Positions 52,718 to 61,262 of a stretch of 64,000 nucleotides of DNA are shown here, one piece after another (position 1 is the first letter of the stretch; the number at the start of each line of letters is the position of its first letter). This DNA comes from Planctomycetota bacterium (GTDB lineage Bacteria; Planctomycetota; UBA1135; JACQFD01). A program made the translations under genes and the position numbers. The DNA lies in contig JACQFD010000025.1 of assembly GCA_016200225.1 (NCBI GenBank), positions 1 through 64,000 on the forward strand, given 5' to 3'. The notes beneath the pieces were generated by a model that saw nothing but the letters and a program-made list of their open reading frames with translations, was not told the DNA's origin and did not search any database.

Positions 52718-53137
52718 ATGCTTATCCTCGATTGTTCCGTTACAATTGCATGGTGTGTCGAGAGCGAAACAACGGCCTTTACCGAGGCGGTACTTGCCGC
52801 CGTTGCCCGGGATGGAGCCGTGGCACCCGGCCTTTGGGCGATCGAAGTCGCGAATGTGTTGTCCATCCACGAAAGGCGAAAGATACTAACAAACGACAAA
52901 GTCAGGCGATTTCGTGAAATTCTCGCGAAATTTAATATTCAATTGGAGCATCACACGCGCGAACGCATGCTTTTCGAAGTGTTGGATTTGAGCCGAAAGC
53001 TCGGATTGTCAGCGTATGACGCAACCTATCTCGATCTTGCAATGCAGCTTCGATTACCTCTTGCTACGCTGGATCGTCCGCTCTTGGAGGCGGCAAAAAA
53101 AGTAAATGTCGAAATATTTCACGCCGCCGCCGAATGA
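52718..53137 (+). CDS. vapC: PIN-domain ribonuclease toxin, VapC type
   Basis: Protein of 139 residues starting at the ATG at 52718, one base after the antitoxin stop; the longer frame overlaps the antitoxin gene and is rejected. The acidic residues that hold Mg2+ in PIN ribonucleases are present: Asp in LILDCSV (about residue 5), Glu in GLWAIEVAN (about 40), and two aspartates in LSAYDATYLDLA (about 97 and 102), with the final ATLDRPLLEAAKK helix. VapC toxins cleave tRNA or rRNA; the target cannot be told. The partner antitoxin is directly upstream. It is convergent with the third sigma fusion. Confidence 0.92.
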   Translation: MLILDCSVTIAWCVESETTAFTEAVLAAVARDGAVAPGLWAIEVANVLSIHERRKILTNDKVRRFREILAKFNIQLEHHTRERMLFEVLDLSRKLGLSAYDATYLDLAMQLRLPLATLDRPLLEAAKKVNVEIFHAAAE

Positions 53138-53272
53138 TCCGATATCGTTCAATACACGCTATAATTAGTGATTGGTTCGCTCCGAAAATATTACCATAGA
53201 AGCGCCAATCTGGAAGTGTTATCACAAGCATCTCGCAGAGCGAGCTCGAGAGACTTATGAAACCACTTCTAA

Positions 53273-56200
53273 TCACTCAACTTCGAACGTCGCCGTCGCC
53301 CGTTTGCCGGCGACAATGGTAACATGCTGTTCGATCGGCTCGCGGTCGGGGATTTCGAGGCGGACGATGAGTTCACCGGTTGGAAATCCGTGTTCGGCGC
53401 TGACGCGATAGTCGAGGCCGCTTAAAGTATAAAGAGTTTTCCCGGCCGTATTTTTAATAATAATTTTCGAACGTTCGGCCATGTCCAATTGCGCCTCGGT
53501 CGCGGCCGGACCTGAGAATTCGAGTTTTATTAAAGTGCTATTTATCTTGATTCGAAGCGTTCCCGCCGCCGAGATTTCGGGATCGCATAGGACTTCGTTC
53601 GCGCCGACGGTGATTACAGTTTCATGCGTCACTGCCCACTTCGCGGCGTATATATATTCTCCGTACGGATCGGGCGTTCTGTAAACAGAGACGCGCCAGA
53701 TTCCGGGCGCGACGCCTTCAATCTTAAATTGACCATTCGCGGCGACGGCGGTCTTGGGCGACGGATGGCCGGCCGTATTCATGGTATCGACGGGGTCGAG
53801 TCCGATCTCGAAACCGTCGAGCGCGACGCCCGCGGGCGCGTGTACGGTTCCGCGGACGGCCGTGCCGTGTCCGAGCGCGGTCGCGCGCGAAGCCGTGGCG
53901 TCCGCGACAATGGTAATATTAGGAATCCGTTCGGTGGCATATCCCTCGGCCGAAACGCGCAATTCATATTCGCCGGGACCCACTCCGTCGAATTGCGCGC
54001 GTCCGGGGATTCCGGGGCGTCCGTAGAACGAACGCAGACCGCGGACGAGCATCGCCGTGAATTTTAATAATGGTTTGCCCGTCGCGGCGTCCGTCACGGC
54101 GAGTTCGAGCGAGCCCGCGGGCGCGTCCGCGTCGTCGTTCTCGAATTCTAGTATTACATTTTCGGCGCCGGCGCTGATATTACCAATCGACGATTGAATC
54201 GATTCGAATTTGCCCGTCGTCGTCCGCCGCTGGTGCCTCGCGGTTATAGTAAATACGCCCTCCGGAACGCCTTTTAACTCGAACGATCCGTCCTCGCGCG
54301 CGGTCGTGTACGCGAGCGAGAAGTTCGGGTCGCGGGTCGTATTCTTTGGATCCGACACTTTAACAAAACTGCCGACGGCCGGGCCTCCGTCGTGGCGCAA
54401 CGCGATTCCACGAATGGTCTTTGCCGGATTCATAATCAATTTTATTTGTTGGGTCTCACCGGCGCGCGCCTCGAACGACTCGGATTCGACGCGGGAAAAA
54501 CCGTCCGCCTCCGCCATGACCGAGCGCGTTTCCGCGCTCTCCGCGCTTGACGAACTCCGAACGCTTAGATTTATTTTAGCTTTCCCGCCGGAATCCGTCA
54601 CGCGCGTCGCGGTCATTGTCGCGGGACCGAACGGTATGATTTGCAACCCCGCTCCCGCGACGGGCCGGCCGTCCGCGCTTATAACAGTAACCTCGACGGT
54701 CATATCGGTTTTCTTCGGCGCATCCGGATCATGAGCAAGCCCGCGCGGAAGGACGAGATCGGGAGCGTCGGCGACCGTACCGGCGCGAATCTTAACATTC
54801 ACTTCGTGACGCACGGGTTCCCGCGGCGGAATTGTATTGACCACCGGCGCGTCGAGATTCGTTCGAACTGTAACATCGGTCTCGTTCGTCGAACTCGCTT
54901 CAATGGTATTGATTTCATAGTGTCCGTCGGCGCTCGTCACGGCCATGGCGCCCGCGCCGGGCGCGATCTCGGGATCCACCCACGAACGTTTTTCGCCCGA
55001 CCCGCGCGGAACGAAAACTGTAACTTTCTCGAACGGCGCGCTGTGTTCGTCGACGACTCTTCCGCGAACCGTCGCCGCGCGCATTAATCGTAATGTTTGT
55101 TCAACAGTGGAGCCCGCCGGCGCGGCGTCCACGTGCATTCCCATCGTTACATAACCCCGAGCCTCGACGGCGATCTCGCACGCCTTCGGTTTCTCGCCTT
55201 GGATACGCTTGATATCATTTTGAATTCCAGGCGCGTGCTCGAATATAAACGTTCCATCGGCGCCCGATTTCGTTTCTTTATAAATCCACGTTCCGAAAGG
55301 ATTCATAATTACAGTTCCACGGATGTTGTTCCCACCCAGTCCTCCGGTATTCCAAAGAACGATGCGCGCGTCGGAGACCGGTTTTCCAGTTTCGTCGTCG
55401 AGCACGGACCCTGTCAGCGTCACGCCGCGATTCATGACGAAATCCTTCGATAATTTAAGGTCGCCTGAAAAAGGATTCCCATTTTCGGATATAACAAGTG
55501 GAGCATAACCTTCGGCCCGTACCATGTAGCGATCGGCCGACATTCCTATCGAACCCGTTACTTTCGAAACGGAAAGTAAATCATCAATTCGATAACTGCC
55601 ATCCGCGGCCGACACGCCCTTTCGCTCGAAACCCGAGAATCCATGGAATACGCTTAATGTAATTTCCGCGCAGGCGATGGCGACGCCCGCTTCGTCGACG
55701 ACGCGGCCTGTTTGCGACTGCGCGTGTTCGAGCCGGTATTGTTGTTCGACGTTGGGCGTCGCCGGATGAATAAGTTCGGGAGAAAAGCCCTTCGCTTCGA
55801 TCAGTAGTATCAATCGCGATTCCCCCTCGAGGAGCGGAATTTCGAACGTCCCGTCGGCCGCGGAAACAGCGGCGCGCACATTGTTACGATTCATTTTCGC
55901 ATCCGATGCCACGATCGCGCTTTTCGGCGGGCTTGGCGCCGCCGTGATTCTCGCGCCTGCAATGTTGTGGTTTTGTAAGTCTGCAATTCGTCCGTACACG
56001 CGCGGCACGTTCGCATTCGCCGGCAGTCGCTGCGGTTGCGATTCCGCGCCGTTCTTCTTCGCGGCGGATTCCTTTTCGTTAATAATTGTATTCGAGGGAA
56101 CCGACGCGGCCGCGAGTCCTCCCGAGTCCGACGGTGGATTGTTTATAATAATTCCCGGCGAGTGAAGAACGCTCCAACCGATCCAGATTCCAAATATCAA

Positions 56201-56818
56201 TAATGCCGCGACGGCGGCCGCCTGCATCCATGCTTTCATAAAGAGTACTCCCGCGCCCGCGGATGTGAATAAACTGGAACGTCCAATTTTAATAAAAGGA
56301 AGAAGCGAAACCGCCCATGCGTCGCGCCCGCCGGGCGTGCGCGCGTCGAGCGCCTCGCGAAGTTGTTCGGTCCCGCGGCGGATGCGCGTCCGCGCCGTTT
56401 CGACGGGAATTCCGAGTCGGCGCGCGACTTCGCGCGGCGGCAATTGTTCATAATAATGCAACAAAAGCGCCGATTGGTACGGTGCGTCGAGTTTTAACAA
56501 TTCTTCGACCACGGCGCGGCGCGCCGACTCGCGCTCGGCGACGTCGACCACCGACGGAACGGTCTCGCGGCGAGCGGCCGCTTTTTCGCGCGCCGCGCGG
56601 TTGCGATCGCTACGAATCATCTGGCGCGCCGAATTTCTCAAAACGGCGGCCACCCAGTTGCGCAACGGCGTCCGCGGACCCGGCCCGCGCCGCAAAAACG
56701 AAAGCCACAATTCCTGCGCCGCGTCCTCCGCGCGGTGCGGATCTGTTATCAACGCGCGCGCCAGATCGCGGACAAAATCACCGTCGGCAAGGAGCGTTTT
56801 GGGATCCATTGGAGGCAT
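53273..56818 (-). CDS. ECF sigma factor fused to membrane segment and repeat domains (copy 3, longest)
   Basis: Protein of 1181 residues from the ATG at 56818 (MPPMDPKTLL). Region 2 shows HRAEDAAQELWLSFL and region 4 shows LDAPYQSALLLHYYEQLPP and ETARTRIRRGTEQL. A single membrane helix follows near 190-215 (MQAAAVAALLIFGIWIG). The outside part is the longest of the three copies, with at least eight carboxypeptidase-regulatory-like beta domains, for example TGRVVDEAGVAIACAE, VRGRVVDEHSAPFEKV and VRGTVHAPAGVALDGF. It is more divergent from copies 1 and 2 than they are from each other and lacks their WCLQI linker. As with the others, no anti-sigma gene is next to it. It is convergent with VapBC, and the divergent side is the gene at 56957-58249 in the same direction upstream. 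Confidence 0.85.
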   Translation of the reverse strand: MPPMDPKTLLADGDFVRDLARALITDPHRAEDAAQELWLSFLRRGPGPRTPLRNWVAAVLRNSARQMIRSDRNRAAREKAAARRETVPSVVDVAERESARRAVVEELLKLDAPYQSALLLHYYEQLPPREVARRLGIPVETARTRIRRGTEQLREALDARTPGGRDAWAVSLLPFIKIGRSSLFTSAGAGVLFMKAWMQAAAVAALLIFGIWIGWSVLHSPGIIINNPPSDSGGLAAASVPSNTIINEKESAAKKNGAESQPQRLPANANVPRVYGRIADLQNHNIAGARITAAPSPPKSAIVASDAKMNRNNVRAAVSAADGTFEIPLLEGESRLILLIEAKGFSPELIHPATPNVEQQYRLEHAQSQTGRVVDEAGVAIACAEITLSVFHGFSGFERKGVSAADGSYRIDDLLSVSKVTGSIGMSADRYMVRAEGYAPLVISENGNPFSGDLKLSKDFVMNRGVTLTGSVLDDETGKPVSDARIVLWNTGGLGGNNIRGTVIMNPFGTWIYKETKSGADGTFIFEHAPGIQNDIKRIQGEKPKACEIAVEARGYVTMGMHVDAAPAGSTVEQTLRLMRAATVRGRVVDEHSAPFEKVTVFVPRGSGEKRSWVDPEIAPGAGAMAVTSADGHYEINTIEASSTNETDVTVRTNLDAPVVNTIPPREPVRHEVNVKIRAGTVADAPDLVLPRGLAHDPDAPKKTDMTVEVTVISADGRPVAGAGLQIIPFGPATMTATRVTDSGGKAKINLSVRSSSSAESAETRSVMAEADGFSRVESESFEARAGETQQIKLIMNPAKTIRGIALRHDGGPAVGSFVKVSDPKNTTRDPNFSLAYTTAREDGSFELKGVPEGVFTITARHQRRTTTGKFESIQSSIGNISAGAENVILEFENDDADAPAGSLELAVTDAATGKPLLKFTAMLVRGLRSFYGRPGIPGRAQFDGVGPGEYELRVSAEGYATERIPNITIVADATASRATALGHGTAVRGTVHAPAGVALDGFEIGLDPVDTMNTAGHPSPKTAVAANGQFKIEGVAPGIWRVSVYRTPDPYGEYIYAAKWAVTHETVITVGANEVLCDPEISAAGTLRIKINSTLIKLEFSGPAATEAQLDMAERSKIIIKNTAGKTLYTLSGLDYRVSAEHGFPTGELIVRLEIPDREPIEQHVTIVAGKRATATFEVE

Positions 56819-56956
56819 TCGACGATACGAAATGCGGCGCGGCGCGGATTCGGTTCACCGCCGCGCGGGCCGCCAGCATACGGCGCCGGCCGCCCGACCG
56901 TCGAATTGTATATGGATTCGGGCGCGCCGCCGTCTCCGACGGCGCGAGGGTTCTTA

Positions 56957-58249
56957 CTATTTCAGCGCGCCCTCCATCTGGACGACGTTCGAATTATTAC
57001 GAATCTGCACGCGGCGCCCGGCGAGATCGCGCGCGTCGGCAACGCCATCGGGAAGCGGATCGCCGAGGGACGTGTCCGCGTGAAAATTAGTCTTGCCCTT
57101 TCCGGACGGAAGCGGTTGGAGCAGTCCGGCGCGCGTGAATTTATTTGTATTATTGCCCGTTTCGACCCAGACGATCGACGAGGCGTTGACCGGAAAACCC
57201 GAGCCCGCGACGTCGAAGATCGAACGACCGTCTTTACCGTTAAATTTAATGGTAACGGCGGCTTTCGCCGCGGACAGCGGCCCGGCCGACGCCGTCGGCG
57301 CGAGCGGAGCCTTTTCATTAAGATTCTTCACCGAACCTTTCGCCGCGGGCGCGGGAATGTCGCACCAAAGAATGACACGATTTGTCGAATCGCGAATCTG
57401 CGCCGTGCGGCCCGCCAGTGCCGACATATGCGGAACGCCGAGCTCCTTCGGCGCGTTATTCAAACCGGAAAGTAACAGTTGATTCTTCCCGTCGACTTTG
57501 GCGTCGAATGTGAGTCCCGCGACAAAGTTATAAATGGAACTCGTCGGCGTCGATTGTATGTAAAGGCCGTACGCGTTCTGGCCCAGAATCGGAAATTCGG
57601 CTCCGAGAATGCTCAATTCTTCGACGGATCCGGATTCATTAATTATCAATTTTGCCCGCGCATCGCCGGCGACCATCACCGCATTCTCGTCGCGTTGCAT
57701 GTACATGGCGCCCTTCAGCGAGGGCGTTTTGTTTATAGCTCCCGCGACGAGCCTGGGCACATATCCGATCAGGGCGGTGACGTGCGCATTATTACGAATT
57801 TCCAACTTGCGGTCCGCGAGATCGTCGAGGGACGCGACGCCGAGCAGCGGATCGGGCTCTGCGCCTCCGTCGAGATTGAGATTCCAAAGTTGCGGTCCGC
57901 CCGGCTTCGGCGTATTTGTAGTCATCGTCCCGAGCGGGATGAATACCGAGGAGCCGGCCGCGTTCTCGAGAAATACTGAATATACAAATCCGCCGGTCGC
58001 CGGGAGTCCCTCGGCCGAGACGTCGAAAAGGTTCTTCGCGGCGCCTTTGTCGAGCGCGACGTGCCCGATCGCGTGCGAAAACGCGGGCAAAACCGGCGGG
58101 TGGAGCGCGCCGGTATTCTTAACATCCGCCCCCGCCGGGACGGAAAGGGCCAAATGAGCAAATGTAAACGCGGCGGCGAGCAAAGTTGCCATGGGAAGCC
58201 AAAGGTGGGAGAATCGCGTTGCGAACGAGAATCTTGAATAGGACACCAT
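56957..58249 (-). CDS. Exported protein with three internal repeats
   Basis: I do not recognise the family. The protein has 430 residues: signal peptide or anchor (LWLPMATLLAAAFTFAHLAL) and then three units of about 120-140 residues, each ending in a similar phrase: DLADRKLEIRNNAHVTALIG, SALAGRTAQIRDSTNRVILW and DLAGRRVQIRNNSNVVQMEG. Each unit also holds a D-V-x-x-x-G-[LF]-P-like strand early on. This implies a domain that was triplicated, likely an all-beta fold. No catalytic residues are recognisable. It lies 138 bases upstream of the third sigma fusion on the same strand, so a link in regulation is possible but unproven. A terminator separates it from the next gene upstream. Confidence 0.7.
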   Translation of the reverse strand: MVSYSRFSFATRFSHLWLPMATLLAAAFTFAHLALSVPAGADVKNTGALHPPVLPAFSHAIGHVALDKGAAKNLFDVSAEGLPATGGFVYSVFLENAAGSSVFIPLGTMTTNTPKPGGPQLWNLNLDGGAEPDPLLGVASLDDLADRKLEIRNNAHVTALIGYVPRLVAGAINKTPSLKGAMYMQRDENAVMVAGDARAKLIINESGSVEELSILGAEFPILGQNAYGLYIQSTPTSSIYNFVAGLTFDAKVDGKNQLLLSGLNNAPKELGVPHMSALAGRTAQIRDSTNRVILWCDIPAPAAKGSVKNLNEKAPLAPTASAGPLSAAKAAVTIKFNGKDGRSIFDVAGSGFPVNASSIVWVETGNNTNKFTRAGLLQPLPSGKGKTNFHADTSLGDPLPDGVADARDLAGRRVQIRNNSNVVQMEGALK

Positions 58250-58308
58250 TTCTTGCTTTCCACCAACGGACGCCCTTTATTTCACAATCGTCCGACGGGC
58301 AATTGAAA

Positions 58309-58340
58309 AAAAAGCGGCGCGTTTGACGGCGCCGCTTTTT
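58309..58340 (-). terminator. Strong intrinsic terminator
   Basis: AAAAAGCGGCGC and GCGCCGCTTTTT form a 12-base perfect stem round an 8-base loop. With A- and T-runs on either side it can work in both directions; it ends the leftward beta-propeller gene, whose stop is 27 bases before it. Confidence 0.88.
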
Positions 58341-58366
58341 GTAGTAGCTCGATCTTCGCGATCAAT

Positions 58367-61231
58367 TCAATTTCCGCCGGGCGCGTCCTGAATCTCAAAA
58401 CGGACGCCTTGCGATCCCGCAATTCCCGCCGGATTACAGGAATTGAGCGTGATCACCATGGCCGAGTAGAAGGAAGCGACCAAATTCGGATTGTTAGGAA
58501 TTGGAATCGCCGCCCAGCCGAATCCGAGGTCGTCGGCATACATGTCAAGGGCGAAGACTTCCGCGGCCGCGACGTCGACCCACAGCGTGACGCCCATGAT
58601 GTCCGGGCCCGGTTCGAGGCCGTCGCCGCTCGCCGCGATCAGTAACGATAGACCGTTCGGCGCGATTCCGGTGCATGTGAATGCAAAATTCGCATTGGCA
58701 ATATAAGGATCGGAATTGGAACTGATATGAATATTCCCGGCGCATGGGGGCGTCGCGTGGCCGAAATTCTCGAGCACCGTGGAGCTCGTCTCCTCGGCAT
58801 CGGGAATCCCGTTCATATTGTGATCGATGCCCATGCGCTGGCCGGATCCTTTCGGCACGCCCATCATCGTTAGCGTTCCGCCGGCCTGCACTTTTGTAAC
58901 AAGTTGCGACCATGAGAACGGGCCGTAACCGCCTTTGTCCGTCTGAAAATTTCCGAACATGGGAACGTAAAGGAGGCCGTGCAATTGTCCGTCGATCTTA
59001 CCTTTCGCGATTACGTCGATCTCGCCCGCGTTCGCGCGCGAAAGTAACATGTTCACATCATTAGTAATCGAAGAAGTTGTTACGTTTGTCGATTTCGCGG
59101 TTCGCGAATATCCCGCGGCGGGCGGAGTATTCGTATCGATGCACATCATGAACGATGCGAGATCGCGTTTCGCGATCGTGTCCGTCGCCATCGCCCCGAA
59201 CGTGGACGGATTGCCAAGGAACGCCTCCATCGTCGCAAATGTCCCGTCGTGCGCGAATCCGAATCCGGAGAGCGACGTCGCGCCGGGCGTATTATCAAAA
59301 TTCATTTTCTGATACGACGTGCGAAGCTGGGGGACTTTCAATCCTTGCGGCTGGCTGAGAACTGTTAGATTAACGATCTTGCTTCCGGTGCCGAGCGGAA
59401 GGTGGTGGCAGTTGTTACATGTGCCGATCGTCGGCACGGTCGAATTCTTAAAGATATTCTTCCCATTATTCGGATCGCCGCCGTTGATCGTCGCGGGGAG
59501 CGATCGGTCGAGATTTAAATTCGGATTTGGCTCGAAATCGCACGTCATGATGAAATCGGTGAACGCCTGCATGTTCGCCGCCGACAACTGCGTTCCGCCC
59601 ATCAGATTTTGAAATGCAATATTAAACGCGTTGAAGTCCGCGCGGTCGCCGCGCCAATGAAGCGGATTCGATCCCTGCGACAGTCCGCGAAGCGTTTGTG
59701 TAAACATGGGGCCCTTCATCGGATGCATCTTAATGATGCCGTAGGTATTCGACGGGTCCGGAATATCTATTTCCGGACCGCTCGGATCGCCGAGATCCCA
59801 ATCTTCATGATCGGATTCCGCGTCGATGTGGCACGACGCGCATGACATCGTGCCGTTGCCGGATAACTTCGCATCGTATAAGAATCCCCGGCCATTCTTG
59901 ATCGCGGCGGGCGTCGGATCGAAGGACCCGATCGCGAATTCGAGGCCCGTTGTGTCGTTGGCGGTATTAATAATCGAAACTGTATTTGTAATTCGATTTA
60001 ATACATACAATCGACCGGCCGTCGGATGCATAGCGAGTCCGCGCGGGCCGCGCTTCGCGGCCGAATTTACCGTTGTCCCCGGGGTGACGCCGATTTCGAT
60101 GCGCGACAGAATCGCGCCCGTCGCCGGATCCATCTTCGCGACGCGATCGGTGCCGAACGATGCAACATACATATACGTTCCGGTCGCGGGCGTGAATGCG
60201 ACGTCGGTCGGCTGCGCGAGCGCGTTCGACTTGGCGGTCGGATTATTGGGATTTGTATAATCGATTCCGGGGTTGAGATCGAATTTCGCGACGGCTCCGC
60301 TCGTAATGGTAATCTTCGAAACCTGATTGTCGACGGCGTGTCCGCGCAGGTTCGGCTCGAAACGTATGACGTTGCGCGAGTCCGTGTTGGGAATATATAA
60401 ATCTCCAGTTCCCGGACGCACCGAAACATTAAAATTAGTCGTTCCGACGCCCGTGAAATAGCGCGAAACCGTGTTCGTGGCGGTCGAAATTTCCGCGACG
60501 TCGTTGTCCGAAACCGTGTACGGAATCGAACCGGTCCACGCGGGATCCGTCGAACTGACGATGAGCGCCGTCTTGGGCGCCGCGCTAATATTAGGATTGG
60601 TCGGCGGCGGCGGCGCGGGCGCGAGGCTCGCGGGAATAATTGTTGTTTTATTGCCGGACATCGTGACGGCCGCGTACACGTGCAAACCATCGGCCGCGGC
60701 CGCCAGTCCGCGAGGTTGAACGCCAAGAATCGAAATTGTAGTGACAAGCGCGTGCGATGCGACGTCGTAGACGCGCACTTCGCGGCTGGCGGCGACGCTT
60801 ACATACGCCCGCACGGGCGAGCCGGCAAACACGACGTCACAGGGCTCGTCTTTACAATTAATCGTGTCGGTCACGATTCCCGAGGCGATTGAAACGATGC
60901 TAATGCTATCCGACGCGTGGTTGACGACCCAGAGTTCGTCGGTGGTGCGCGGCCGCACGGAAACCGGCTCCATGCCGACCGGAATTTCACTTAATAAAAC
61001 GGGATTCGACGCCGTTGTTGTATCAAATATCGAAAGGCGAGAATCCGGCGTGTTTACAACAAATAACTTCTTGCCGTCCGCCGAGACCGCGATCGGATGA
61101 ATCTGCGGCGATTCGAAATTGAGAAACGTTCCGATATTCGTCGACGTGTCTTCGTCCTGACAATACGCCGCGGTCGACAAGGTCAGGGGCGCGGCAATAC
61201 AAAGGATTTTTGATAAGAAGCGCATCGTCAT
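58367..61231 (-). CDS. Exported beta-propeller / di-heme cytochrome protein with shared C-terminal domain
   Basis: Protein of 954 residues from about 61231 (MTMRFLSKILCIAAPLTL, a signal peptide); the open frame before it is a poor candidate. Residues 30-440 are a YVTN-type beta-propeller (VSADGKKLFVVNTPDSRLSI, LAAAADGLHVYAAVTM, LAMHPTAGRLYVLNR). Two heme sites follow, CASCH near 464 and CNNCH near 605, in a region like the di-heme peroxidase/MauG group (FLYDAKLSGNGTMSCASCH), with a histidine-rich HHLPLG after the second. The last 95 or so residues belong to the shared C-terminal domain of the proteins at 265-2856 and 26979-28643 (ALDMYADDLGFGWAAIPIPNNPN in two parts). It may oxidise or sense a periplasmic substrate; the reaction is unknown. 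The gene before it is an M14 peptidase, 31 bases upstream. Confidence 0.83.
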   Translation of the reverse strand: MTMRFLSKILCIAAPLTLSTAAYCQDEDTSTNIGTFLNFESPQIHPIAVSADGKKLFVVNTPDSRLSIFDTTTASNPVLLSEIPVGMEPVSVRPRTTDELWVVNHASDSISIVSIASGIVTDTINCKDEPCDVVFAGSPVRAYVSVAASREVRVYDVASHALVTTISILGVQPRGLAAAADGLHVYAAVTMSGNKTTIIPASLAPAPPPPTNPNISAAPKTALIVSSTDPAWTGSIPYTVSDNDVAEISTATNTVSRYFTGVGTTNFNVSVRPGTGDLYIPNTDSRNVIRFEPNLRGHAVDNQVSKITITSGAVAKFDLNPGIDYTNPNNPTAKSNALAQPTDVAFTPATGTYMYVASFGTDRVAKMDPATGAILSRIEIGVTPGTTVNSAAKRGPRGLAMHPTAGRLYVLNRITNTVSIINTANDTTGLEFAIGSFDPTPAAIKNGRGFLYDAKLSGNGTMSCASCHIDAESDHEDWDLGDPSGPEIDIPDPSNTYGIIKMHPMKGPMFTQTLRGLSQGSNPLHWRGDRADFNAFNIAFQNLMGGTQLSAANMQAFTDFIMTCDFEPNPNLNLDRSLPATINGGDPNNGKNIFKNSTVPTIGTCNNCHHLPLGTGSKIVNLTVLSQPQGLKVPQLRTSYQKMNFDNTPGATSLSGFGFAHDGTFATMEAFLGNPSTFGAMATDTIAKRDLASFMMCIDTNTPPAAGYSRTAKSTNVTTSSITNDVNMLLSRANAGEIDVIAKGKIDGQLHGLLYVPMFGNFQTDKGGYGPFSWSQLVTKVQAGGTLTMMGVPKGSGQRMGIDHNMNGIPDAEETSSTVLENFGHATPPCAGNIHISSNSDPYIANANFAFTCTGIAPNGLSLLIAASGDGLEPGPDIMGVTLWVDVAAAEVFALDMYADDLGFGWAAIPIPNNPNLVASFYSAMVITLNSCNPAGIAGSQGVRFEIQDAPGGN

Positions 61232-61262
61232 AATTTGGGTAAAAAGAGGATTTATTTGTAAG

